In this document: positions 24,101 to 35,400 of the stretch, piece after piece
Layout of the letters: every line of letters starts with the position of its first letter
How positions within the stretch are numbered: the first letter of the stretch is position 1
NCBI GenBank assembly: GCA_947172415.1
Contig: OX359202.1
Coordinates: forward strand, 1,800,501-1,864,500
DNA: 64,000 nucleotides
Source: Chondrosia reniformis
Taxonomy: Eukaryota > Porifera > Demospongiae > Chondrillida > Chondrillidae
Reading direction: 5' to 3'
The notes under the pieces: generated by a model
Told to the model about the DNA's origin: nothing
What the model saw: the letters and a program-made list of their open reading frames with translations, nothing else
Databases searched by the model: none
Program-made: the position numbers and the translations under genes

Positions 24101-25760
24101 GCGCCCAAGGGCGAGTGCAGTAAAAGCAATACGCCATTGTGAGCGTGTTATAACTAGTACAGATAAAGCTTTATTTACATACTGTTTAGAAAAAGTGACT
24201 AATATATAGGTTTCACTCTCAAATAATCGAAGTGATAATCAAACCACAAATTATAATCCGTCTCAAACATCATGCATACGCACCAACTTCATCTTATGTC
24301 CACTGAATGCTGGTGTAAGAATTCGTCTTCTCTTCTTCCACATTTCATCTCGGGCATCAAATAAAGCATTGTACTCCTTGCCATCACAAATTATACTTGT
24401 CAGACTATCACATTCCTATCAGTTAAAAGACACTAAAGTAGATGTTAGTTTAGAATGTTATGAATAATCATTACACCATATTCATAGGTTCTGTAATATA
24501 TGATGTAGATAGCCAATATGGATGACTTTGATGGGATCGCTGGTTGTCATGCAAATAGGATTTCATCTCCTAACCAAAAAGACTAGTCACTACGTATTTT
24601 GGCTTGCTGTAAAATTTTCCGTGATTATTTACACTTCAATTACTACCCTTTTACAGGCATGTATGGCTATAGAATCACTGAATAAGTGTGTTGAAAGATA
24701 CTCACAGTTCTGTTAGTGAAGTTGTCAGAATGCTTGACTGTAACCAACTTTAGCAAGTCAAGGTCTTTGGTAACTAAAATTCTCATATTTCCAAAGTACA
24801 TCCTGTTTGATGAAAAGGTAATGTAACCATGACAACTGATAGAATAGACAAATATGAAAGATATCTTACAAAGCAGTAGTTTAATGGCTACTAGCTACCA
24901 TCTCGCAAATTAATAAATACTGTTAGCAGCATTTGATGACAAGAAATATGCAAACTGTACAGGATAACAGCACAACCAAATAAATCAGGAATCCTAAGAG
25001 AACCAACACAAAGTGGAGCCATAGACTACTTTGTTAACAAAGTCATATATAGCTCCCATGGTGGCAAGATAGTGGCCTGGGTTATGCAAGATCAAAAAGT
25101 GATGTGGTTGGTAATAATATTGATATTACACTTCTGTTTGGTTAGCCATGACAACCGGATTAATTTTCCTCCATTTTCCAGATGTACTAGTCATTATTGC
25201 CAGCAAGCATGCAAATCACTACTTTAATCTTGAAATATTGCTTGTATATATGAGATTCTTATATAGCAGTGATTTCATTGGTAGAGCATTACTACACGTA
25301 CCCAAATGTTGGCCCATACTCTTCAAATGCAGAGCTAAAATACTCTGATAGACTTGACTGAAGATAAAAGAGACAGGAAGTAGTTAATAGACATACCATA
25401 TACTGGTAACTTACATTGTACTTCTTTAATAGATGTAGGTTTCCGATTACTGGTTTTGGAGTGGGTCCAGGAATCCCAAGCTGCTTAAAGTACTGGTGGG
25501 GCTTGTAGATATAACTGTATAGTGGAGAAATTCAAAGGAAAATCTAGGTAGTATTACTATATAAATCCGAGACAAGTTTATCATTACTGATATTAGTCTA
25601 GTAAATGAGGTTTTTTACAGCATATAGCAAGGTAATGTAGCAATGCTTTCAAGTCTGCTATTGTAATTTACTTGTAGTAGGCGAAGGTAGCACTTAGCAA
25701 ACCCAAAATCAGTAGCAAGATGATAGTCGAAACATTCAGCACAGCAAATACACCATCCAT
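21150..25760 (-). CDS. Cytochrome P450 gene B, tandem duplicate of gene A
   Basis: Exons (minus strand): 25672-25760, 25415-25514, 25302-25357, 24706-24802, 24284-24415, 23575-23663, 23316-23491, 22628-22764, 22047-22265, 21882-21970, 21658-21795, 21310-21472, 21150-21221. Every exon has the same length as in gene A except the last, which is one codon shorter; total 518 residues. All P450 signatures are kept (WKKRRR, AGYETT, EVLR, FGSGPRSCIG). Differences cluster in exon 5, whose first 30 residues are clearly changed (ECDSLTSIIC against QGNGLITTRL), a region before helix C that may affect substrate contact (inference). Head-to-tail with gene A, about 680 bp apart. Introns contain a family 1 hammerhead repeat relic and a perfect hairpin element. 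Confidence 0.92.
22795..23000 (-). repeat. Hammerhead repeat family 1, degenerate copy
   Basis: Recognisable by tcatcaatcgactctg, ccgcccactc and gttgaaccatagagagg, but the core is altered (GGUGAGUAC in place of CUGAUGAGUCC). It lies in P450 gene B between exons 7 and 8. Confidence 0.7.
24043..24154. repeat. Small foldback with perfect 19-bp hairpin
   Basis: 24076-24094 (tactgcactcgcccttggg) is exactly complementary to 24104-24122 with a 9-base loop; outer arms ttacacgctc and gagcgtgttataa extend the fold. It lies in the intron between exons 5 and 6 of P450 gene B and is much more GC-rich than its surroundings. Confidence 0.85.
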
Positions 25761-27177
25761 CTTGTTGCCTGATTACGTAACCTTTAAAAGTTTACGGGCC
25801 ATACAAAGATTACATTAAAGTTATTATATTTCAATGATCACTAAATAATTATATATATGGATGCAACTCATGATGCAGACTTCCAATGTAGCTATGTGAT
25901 TCATGATTAAATACTGATATTGTCAGTATACATCCTGAGCTCTAACCATTCAAACAAAAAAGTTACATTTGTCAAGTGCTGTCAATTATTTAATACAACC
26001 AATGAATAGGTACAAGATGACAAATTTCATGCATGTACAAATATTCTGCAATTAAATTTAAAAGGATCAGTGAATGGCTATATAGCCATAAAACATATAA
26101 GACTACTCATTCATGCTACAGAGCAACTTAATTTGCATCAACACAATCTGCATATGCCATATAGGCCTACATACACACAATCTGCATTTCACTAAATAGT
26201 TTGAGACACAACAGCTCCATATTCTACAGAATGAAAATTCTGTATATAAAATTTGATGAGACAAATGTGTTTCATAAGTGACTTAACTTGAAAAAAAAAG
26301 ATCTTGAAACTGGTCATGTACTTCTCTCAGCACAACTCAAGTAGAGCTGTCCCAGGGCACACCACGAGGAGGTGAAAGTACATCGTGCCCCACCCCACAG
26401 CGTTGACACTAACTATTGTGTAACAGAAGCTGTAACTGCGCAGTAATCTGCACTCATGGAGTTACTAGCCATGACATAGGAATCGATCAGCGTTAGCCTC
26501 ACTTTCAGCCTATGCCAAGTCCGACCCTTTCGAACCGCAAACTGCCCCGATGAGAATCAGTGTGTTGCCACACCTTTAACTCCTCAGGATCGGATGACGT
26601 CCTTGAAGTGGGAACTGGCGAAACAACTGCCCAAATCAGGTGTCGACAACCGACTTCAACTTACATAGTTACGCGATTACCTCAATCTCCGTGCCGTCAG
26701 ACCCCAGCCGAAGCCAGAGCTAGTGAGGACCAATCCCAAGCACCAACCCTCCCACTGAGTTCCTGATCAAATTGTATATCCAACGTGACACCAGGCCGCA
26801 TTCTCAGCTCGCTGACGGAGCTAAGGGGAATCCTGGGTCTACTTGTCTAGCGCTTCGAACAGGACTACTCGGGATAAGGAAAGACCACCGTCAGGCACAG
26901 AAACTTTAGCAATCACACGCGTCAAGTAAGCCACTGGGGGTAAACTGAGATTTTTCACACCTCGCCATCTTTTATATGGCTGCATTCCATTTTTCCCGCG
27001 CAAACTCCAAATTAGGAAATAACAGTCACGTGTTAAGATGACGTCAGCCCTAATTATAAGTTTTGACATATATACAAAATGGCTGACGAATTCGAAATAC
27101 TAGCTGGCGCGAGAACAATTTTCATCGCAGTCCCTGGTGAATTTGAAAACTTTACAAATTTGTGATGCATAAATGAG
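25761..27177. other. Upstream of P450 B, then an unidentified GC-richer segment
   Basis: 25761-26300 is AT-rich with nothing recognised. 26300-27060 is distinctly GC-richer and contains open stretches on both strands without a domain I can name. Because the retrotransposon fragment at 27178 follows on the + strand, part of it may be the 5' portion of a retroelement (inference). Confidence 0.4.
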
Positions 27178-27768
27178 TTGAATGTCGAATCTCTCCGTAG
27201 TTTTTCGCTTGACTTGACAGCATCCATGCTACGAGAGACATGCCACAACATCCGGGTAGAACCTCACTTACAACCATTGACAGGGGAAACCATGGCACAT
27301 AAGACTGCCAACACAGACCCCGGCGCTCGGCTGGATATCTCGGCTTGCGGTGTCTGGGGTGGCCGATTTGAAAGGACATTCTTTGACGTCAGGGTTTTCA
27401 ACCCAAGCGCCCGATCAAATCGTGCCACCTCCTTAAAGTCCACCTACCGCAAGCACGAACTGGAGAAGAAGAGACACTATGAAGAAAGGATCCTGGAAGT
27501 TGAACGATCCTCCTTTACACCCCTTGTCATGTCTGCCACAGGAGGTATGGGACCACTTGCCACAACTTTCTACAGCCGCCTAGCTTCGATGCTAGCTGAC
27601 AAGCAGGGTACACCCTACAGCAAGACCATCCAATGGGTCAGATGCAAACTGAGTTTTGCACTGCTGAGGACTGCCATTCTGTGCATCCGAGGATGTAGAT
27701 CCTCTTACAGGCCACGACCCCAAGGGCAGGACGCCATTGATCTCCAGATTGTGGAGGGACATATCTAA
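27178..27768 (+). pseudogene. C-terminal fragment of a non-LTR retrotransposon polyprotein
   Basis: The frame carries a conserved block seen after the reverse transcriptase of a widespread invertebrate retroelement family: EVCHN-like CHNIRVEPHLQPLTGE, ARLDISACGVWGG, FFDVRVFNPSA, SFTPLVMSATGGMG and LRTAILCIRG. The D..FFDVRV pattern may be nuclease-like (inference). No reverse transcriptase lies upstream, so it is a truncated copy; about 180 residues survive. A reverse transcriptase fragment that I think is from the same family lies at 51044-51230. Confidence 0.7.
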
Positions 27769-28389
27769 TCCAATCTTTTCTTTCTTTCCTTAACTCAATT
27801 GTTAATTTATTATAAACATTACTTTTATGTTATACTGTGTATATTTTTTGCTGATATTATAGTTACGTAGTTTTTCGCTAACCAGCCGTTAAACTCGGCT
27901 ACGCGAAACTATCGTTAAACGTGTATCCGTAAAGGCTTGTGAATTGTAAATCAAAATTAGGATTAACTTACTAAAGTAAGTTAGGCACAGTTCTGCTGGG
28001 AAATACAAAGCTCCTATGTTTCCCAAAGTAACAGTAGAAAAATCGATTCTATATCCCATCTCTAAATTGATCAGAATTGCGTAACACCTTGAATTATATG
28101 CTAACACACAGAAGATAGGATTGGAAATGCCCAAAGAGCTGTCTGTGTCAGTGCATAGCAATATATACCTAGAAACAGACCAAAACCAGCTCATCAGAGT
28201 AATAAGGACTTCTGGTGTGAGGACCAGACGCCTTCTTGAACTTTGAGTGGTATCAGCATCTTCTATGTCACCTTTATCTTCTCTTTTAGGTTTATTACAT
28301 CCCCTTGCTGCATCAGGCTCACCGCATTACATTACATTACATTACAATCATCCTTACTGGTGGACAAAAACAACATGATAAGTAAAGTA
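27769..28389. other. Retroelement flank without genes
   Basis: No exon is recognised. A short attac microsatellite lies at 28321-28347. Confidence 0.5.
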
Positions 28390-28955
28390 CAGTGGGCTCT
28401 GATTTATCCGACATCATCTGTTCCCTCAAAACTTGTCGGATAAATCAGATGTCAAATAAAAAAGTATCTTCTATTTGTATAGTGGCATGGATATTAATAG
28501 AAAGTACAGTATTACATGCAGTAAACAGTCCACTGATCCCCATAGTCTCCCCAAATTCCTTCGCTTTTACCCGAAACATTTCGTCCGAAATCGCTAGGCG
28601 TCTGGAGCGGATGTTTCCGAACCAAACCCACAGCGCTTCCTCCAGCTGAGCGTAACCACTATTAGCGACATCCTTCGAGAGTCCAAGAAACGGCGCAGCG
28701 CAGAGGACAGTAGCTCCACGAAGAAGATCGCAGTTTGTACGCCCGATGTCGAGCCTTGCCGGATAGAAAAAGGCAATACATATGGGACAACGGCCTTTCG
28801 TCGCACAAGCACTAACGTCGGATACGGATAAACGATATCCGGATAAACCAGGGTAATTGCTATACAATAGTACACGATAATTTCGGTTCCCACGCTTCCA
28901 GTTGAATAAAACAGGTTTCCGGATAAATCGAGGCCGGATAAACCAGAGCCCACTG
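28390..28955. mobile_element. Pogo/Tigger-like non-autonomous element
   Basis: Ends cagtgggctctgatttatcc and its reverse complement (ggataaaccagagcccactg), flanked by TA. Internal copies of ccggataaa-type motifs. About 566 bp, with no transposase; the open frames inside it are not recognised. Confidence 0.85.
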
Positions 28956-29429
28956 TACATTAAAAACCTGCACCTGGTCAACACCTAGCTACAAGCAAAT
29001 ATAATACATTACTTTTAAACCAGTAGATGATCAGTCATTGGACTGACTATCATCTTCACAAAAGGGAGAGCAAAATTCATGTAACAATGGAACTCTGGCA
29101 ACTACAACTACACCAAAGTTCAGTTTGGTCCAAACGTGCTCAAAGTATGGAGCAGCACATCTGGTGCACCATCTTGGTGTTGCTAGGTAACCTGTTAGAA
29201 AACATATTTGAGAGAAGTACAGCATTATAAACAGATAGTTAAATGAGCTTTCTAGAGACATTTTTTTCTATTTCAAAAGGCTACATTACAACATACAACA
29301 TACAAACGCCTAGTAAGACTTTGGGCAAGGACAACAGTAACCCAGGTCTATGCTACTTACTTTATCCTCATATACACATACGTAGATAGATGCAAGATGA
29401 ATTATATACGTATATATTTCAACAAGTAA
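28956..29429. other. 3' flank of the LRR gene
   Basis: No conserved exon is seen. The small open frames on both strands at 29027-29261 have no recognisable domain. Confidence 0.4.
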
Positions 29430-32400
29430 CTAACGCTCTAAGTGATCTGGCAGTGTGCCTATCTTCCAAGTCATTCTACTGTTAACTAAAAATCTACAGA
29501 TTATTTCTTGAAGAGATGGCACAGTATTTTCAGGTGAAGAAGTGAACGAAAGCATTTTATGATGATCCATTTCTTTGATAAACATATTATCTTGAGCTGC
29601 AATATAGCAAAGATATGTACTATATATGCACATATGTATAGTAGTACATACGTTACATACATACATATATATAGCTTTGTGTACTCAGGTCATTAACACT
29701 TGTCTTATTACTCTAGTGGACAACAGAGCGATGAAGTATTTATGTCCATGTAAATAGTCATGCATATTAAACACACATGTATTACATGATAGATAAGTTT
29801 ATTGGAGCTATCTGCAACAAAAATTGAGCTACATTGACCATTTCGACCTGTAGGTCTTCATCAGCAATAATGATATACGGGTTGAAATGTTCAATCTAGC
29901 TCAATTTTTTGTTGCAGATACGTAGCTCCAATAAACTTACCTAACATAATGAACGCAACTAAAATTACCTCCCATCACTACATGTATTACATGTAACAGT
30001 ACTTACTGCACATACAATACATATGAGATATAGGGTTTTACAAAGGCAACAATTATTTTAAACTAAGCATGCACAGTTAAGTATTAATAACAGAAGCACA
30101 ATAGCTTAATATACGTACAAGTTACATTAGTAACATTACAGTACATAACTTATGTATAGGTTTTATCAAAACAACCATATAACCACATTAATAAATGTAT
30201 CTTAAGAACTTGCACATACGTACGTATACGTATATGCATATACAGTGGCCAACCTGTAAAAGTGTAAGGGTTCATTCTGAGCATTGTTCCCGGGAGATAC
30301 TGGAGTCTGTTTGATCGAATGTGAAACTCCCTCAAATACTTTAGGTCACCAACTCTTGCAGGCAATACAGTCAGTCTGCAGAAAATAACAGGATTAAGCA
30401 AGTACAAAATCTTAAGAAACAGAATTAAAGTGTAACTTATAGCGACAGCTAGGAGAACCAACAAAATGAAATGGAACAGATTCTTATAAATATATAGAAG
30501 TTAAATATGCAAATTTATATATACGTATGCAAATGTACGTATGTGCATACAAATAAAGTATACTTTGATGGTTGCATAATACTGTCTTGAAACATATACA
30601 GACAAAGCAGTACAATAGGTATTACTTACTGGTTATGACTCAACCAGAGCTTGTCCAAATTGATACAGTCACAGATAGAGTCAGGTAGAGAAGTCAATTT
30701 ACATTCAGATAAATCCAATTCAATAAGTGACACAAGCTTTCCAAAGTCTTTTGGCAAGATAGTCAAATGATTCTTGCCCAGGTATAGGTTCTGTAATAAA
30801 AGTAAAAATAATCATTAAAAAGCTTCTGAATGGTTTAAACATAGGGGTTGCATGGGTTATGCTTGTATAACACATCACTATTAGAATAGCTACATATTTA
30901 CACTAAGTACGTAGTACTGTTTCAACAAATCCCATTTTGTCAATTACCTCAAAAATCATGATATTTAAAGAAGAAAAAAGGCCTACAGCACTGGGTATTC
31001 CCAGGCGGTCACCCATCCAAATACTTGTGCTATTCTGAAACCAATGTTTTCCACATTTGGAACATTTGGAGTCACGTGAAATTGTCATTGGCAGGGATCG
31101 TTAATCGTTAGTGGCAATGCTGAAGCCTGTCATTAGTTTTTTGAGGAATGGAAATTACGACTCTGAAACTACGCAAGGGGAACATTCTATTTTAGCTGTG
31201 GTCAAAAGACTCCTATTGGGCCAAGGAACTGGCCAAAATCGACTCATGCCCCGTTCAAAAGAGCCAGAGTGGAGGCAATCCTTTTGGAAAAACTTTAAAG
31301 TGTTCTTGTACTCACCACCAAAAGGTTAGCATTTCATTATAACGCTTTTCATATGTGAAGGATGTAAACCGAATATTACAGGTCGCTGATTACAACTTTT
31401 AGCTGCAATATTCATAGCCGAAAATTCTTTCACGTATCATAAAGTTTTGTAAATGTTACATCTTTGTTGTATTAACATAGAGATAATCTTGTTCTTCCTT
31501 TGTGTTACATCTCCAGTCAACTACTACCTTTGTACCCAATTTGAGCACTGCGAGGATATCCAAATCAAGATGTGGTGGCATCCACCTGCAGTTGAACGTC
31601 ATTCTGGCAAACCACATCCAGGCAATTACCATCACAGAAGATTGTTCCTTTGGATACCCAGGATGATGTGGAAAGTTAATTTCTACTGCACATACTGTGG
31701 AAAGAAGGAGTCGCTGAGGTCAAAGGGCCTATACAACAAAGTTTGTTTGGTTCTAGATGTGAAGGATTACTACTACCTGGCTGCAGGATGTATGGACTGT
31801 AAGGTCTGCTCAGCAGCATTCATTGCATGGGATCACTGTATGCTGGACCAACTCAGTGAAGGAAATCAAGCCTACTTCCCTGTCACATCTGAAAGCATCC
31901 ATTCATTGCAAAATCTTGCAAATGGCCTGATGGAAAGATTTGATAAGGCAAAACAGCCGCCTCCACTGTTGCTTTACACAGATAGAGATTGCTGTGCAAT
32001 GAATGGTCCATCGAAGTACCAACGATTGATTGATAAATGGCCAAATCTTCTTGTTCGCCTTGACATCTGACACTTTATGCGAAAACTGGCTCTGGGTTGT
32101 ACAACAGAATCCCATCCACTGTACGGCACGCACATTCATGTCACAGCTCTCCAACTGCATTTTTGAGTGGGACACTGATGATTACCTGCTTCTCATGTCA
32201 GCCAAAAGAGCAGGTTTAGTACGGGCTGGTATCTCCACACCATCAGAGAGTGCAGTAAGGAAGTCCATCACAAAGGAGGAGCTTGCTACACATTGTCGTA
32301 GAAGGACCAGAGGAGCAGAGATGACTGTTGTGCTCATCGAAGAACTTCTTCTGTCTCTTACCAACTGACACTCTCGGTTTTCCAATTCTCAAGGAAGACA

Positions 32401-35400
32401 TGAAAATAATATGGAGTGAACAGAAGAAGCATGTCCCATGTCTTCAGGATGCACCAGGTATCCAGCTGTTCACTCTTACTGGCCACACTATAAAGTCTGG
32501 CATTACTCTTCCCACATTTCGGTGAGCTAGAGGGTCAACATCACTGGAAAGTTTCCATCTGCATCTGGCTAGGTTTATACCTGGCTCGTCTGCCAATGCA
32601 GTAAGCTTTCAGGCATACCTTCTGGAAGGAATTGCAAGATGGAATATCCTAAGAGCTGAAGCAGCTCTGGATAGGGAGCCTCAGCAGAACAAGCTGCAGA
32701 CATATGATCTCAGGCTTCAGGATAAGGTACATGGACTCTTCCAATTATATACTGCATACACCTATTAACATCCAATTATTGCCCTCTAACCTAACGTAAT
32801 TGTCTTACTCTTATTCCTCATTCATTTCAATAGGTGAATGCCTTGAGCACCTCCATCCATGGGAACAAATTGATACCCTACTATTCACCACCAGCTAAAT
32901 ACACCGGAGACGTCATTGGGGTACAGTACCTGTATGAGCAGTCTGGACAGTTGCTCTGTCCTACTGATGATAAGAGAATGGATGCATTAATTGATGAAGG
33001 GTTTGAAGAGAGGGACATTGACCATCATATAGCTGACAGTAGCAACATCAGTGACTTCCCTGAAAATCTAATCATTAATCTACCTGATCATAGTGATGAT
33101 GATGATGAAGAAGAAAATGTAAGAAATTACTGCATATTTTGTAAGGCATGAATGCTGCATTACAGTGTTTGTTTTTAATAACATTTTAGGAGGAGGAGTA
33201 CCCCAGCAAAAGAAGACGATGAAGCTCTGGACTCACAAGGCATTCCAGGATGGGACAAAGTTGATGCCTTGGCCAAGGCTCTCCTCAAATTGAAAGGACT
33301 ATGTGTCACAAACATCAGGCCAAAGACATCAAGAAGCTCTATGAGGACCTGCTAGATTTTGATAAGAAATCCCAGGGGCCTACAATTTGCACCAAGACCA
33401 CAGAAATCTAGCACCAGGAGATTTGCCGGGTCAAAACGTTGCACTGGCCATGTAACTTTTGACAATGTTAAAAGGTGTGTTGATACTTGTTATTGTCTCT
33501 TTTTACATACACCCATACATATATGCGGAGCTTCATCTCAGGGAGTTTATCCCTAGCTAAGAGCCACTTGGTGGCTTGGTTGAGGCCATTTGCATTCACC
33601 TTTGTGAGCAAATTAGGCAACCCAGGAAAGAACACAATATTAGGTTTACTCTTCAAGATGAAAGCAAATTCTGAAGGCCTACAATGAGGTCAGGGCCCAT
33701 TTGCTGAACAGTGAGGCTCTCCTGGAGAATATAAATCTTGTCTTATTCACCATCAATGAAACCACTCTCATGAGATGGTTCAAGAACAAGACTAGGATGG
33801 ATGAGGTTAAAATTCTCCTTCAGGGTTGACCACTGCTAACACCTCCAATTGCAAGTACAAAGACCTTACCACCACTAAGTCTCTCTGAAGACCCTGAACC
33901 ACTGCCTGAAGAACCTCATGTATTTGTGGAGCCAGAAGACACCACTGGACAGGCTGTCGTGCTTAATGCACCAGGTCCATCTGCAGGTTCTAGTAAGTAT
34001 ACTCTCTATTACCTCCAGTACTTCACTTAAATCTTATACTTGACTGTCACGGAAGAAATGACCCTTTGATGAGCATTAATCTCAACACAAGAAGAAGCAA
34101 ACGACTACGCGCGCTCCTGCACTGCCTGACGAAGACTGTGTAAGTGTAGCCCTTAACACCTCTTGAAAACGAATACTGCCAAGTTCACGTAGGAAAGAAG
34201 AATTATAACGGAATGATAATAAAGATCGGTACGTTTGCGATACATGTTTAGTGAAAGTTAAAGTATAATACGCTCAATATTAAATTACTATATAACACTT
34301 TAATACTTGAAAAATGATTTTAGTTTTAGGCGCTAAAAAGGCTCTAACAAAATTGGAGGAAGATTATTTAAACGGATCTTTGGAAGTTTCCTTCCCATCA
34401 AGATTACCTGAAGCTTCTAACTCTACTCCAAAGACTGTAGACCAAACAGAACAACACAAAGACAAAATGGGAGCAAAGGAAGCAGATCCACCCAAACAGA
34501 AGAGGAAGAGGAAGGAGAAAAAGGAAGCAACTGGAACAATTCTAGATACAGTGGAAACCCAGAAGACATCTGAAGCTAATGTGATAGAAACAGTGGCTGA
34601 AGCTTCTAAGCCTACTCCAAATACTGCAAGGAATCGTGTACCTCTATCTGATTTAAACAGTAACACTCAACAGAATGACAGAGTGGGAGCAAAGGAAGTA
34701 TATCCACCCCAAACAGAAGAGAAGGGGAAAGGAGAAGAAGGAAGCAACTGGAACAATTCTAGATATAGTAGAAATTAATGAAAACCAGAAGATATCCGAA
34801 GCTAATGAAATGGGAGCAGATATCGGGGAACTTAGGGGTAACAGTTGCAAAAGTCATGCACCCAAGGATTGGAAACCATAATGAATATGTTAAAGGAAAC
34901 AAATGAGAAGATTGACAGGCATATTGAATTGACATCCTAGTAGCTCTACTGACTCCTTCAATATGTTCAGTGGGGAGATGTTTTCATGCAGTGATTCACT
35001 GCATAGCACCTTGTGGCAACCTCCACTCCAGCAACACACCCCACTCCAGCAACACACCCCACTCCAGCAACACACCCCACTCTAGCAACAGACCCCACTC
35101 CAGCAACACACCCCACTCCAGCAACACACCCCACTCCAGCAACACACCCCGCTCAAGTAACACACCCCGCTCAAGCAACACACCCCACTCCAGTAACAGA
35201 CCCCACTCCAGCAATGAGTGCAAAGTTTTTGGAGCTGCCATCAATTGAAATACATAGGATACAATTAATAATGTTCTGCAAAAGTACTCCAAGTTTAGGA
35301 CTGAATGCAAGATTGGCATGTTAGGGGTAAAATTAGAAAGGGAGTGTATTTTTGGAGATGAAATAATGAGAAGATGCACCCCAAGAGGTTGGAATGATCT

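Noticed and set aside
28445-28984. 179-codon minus-strand ORF
   Set aside because: It lies wholly inside the TA-flanked pogo-like element and has no transposase motifs.
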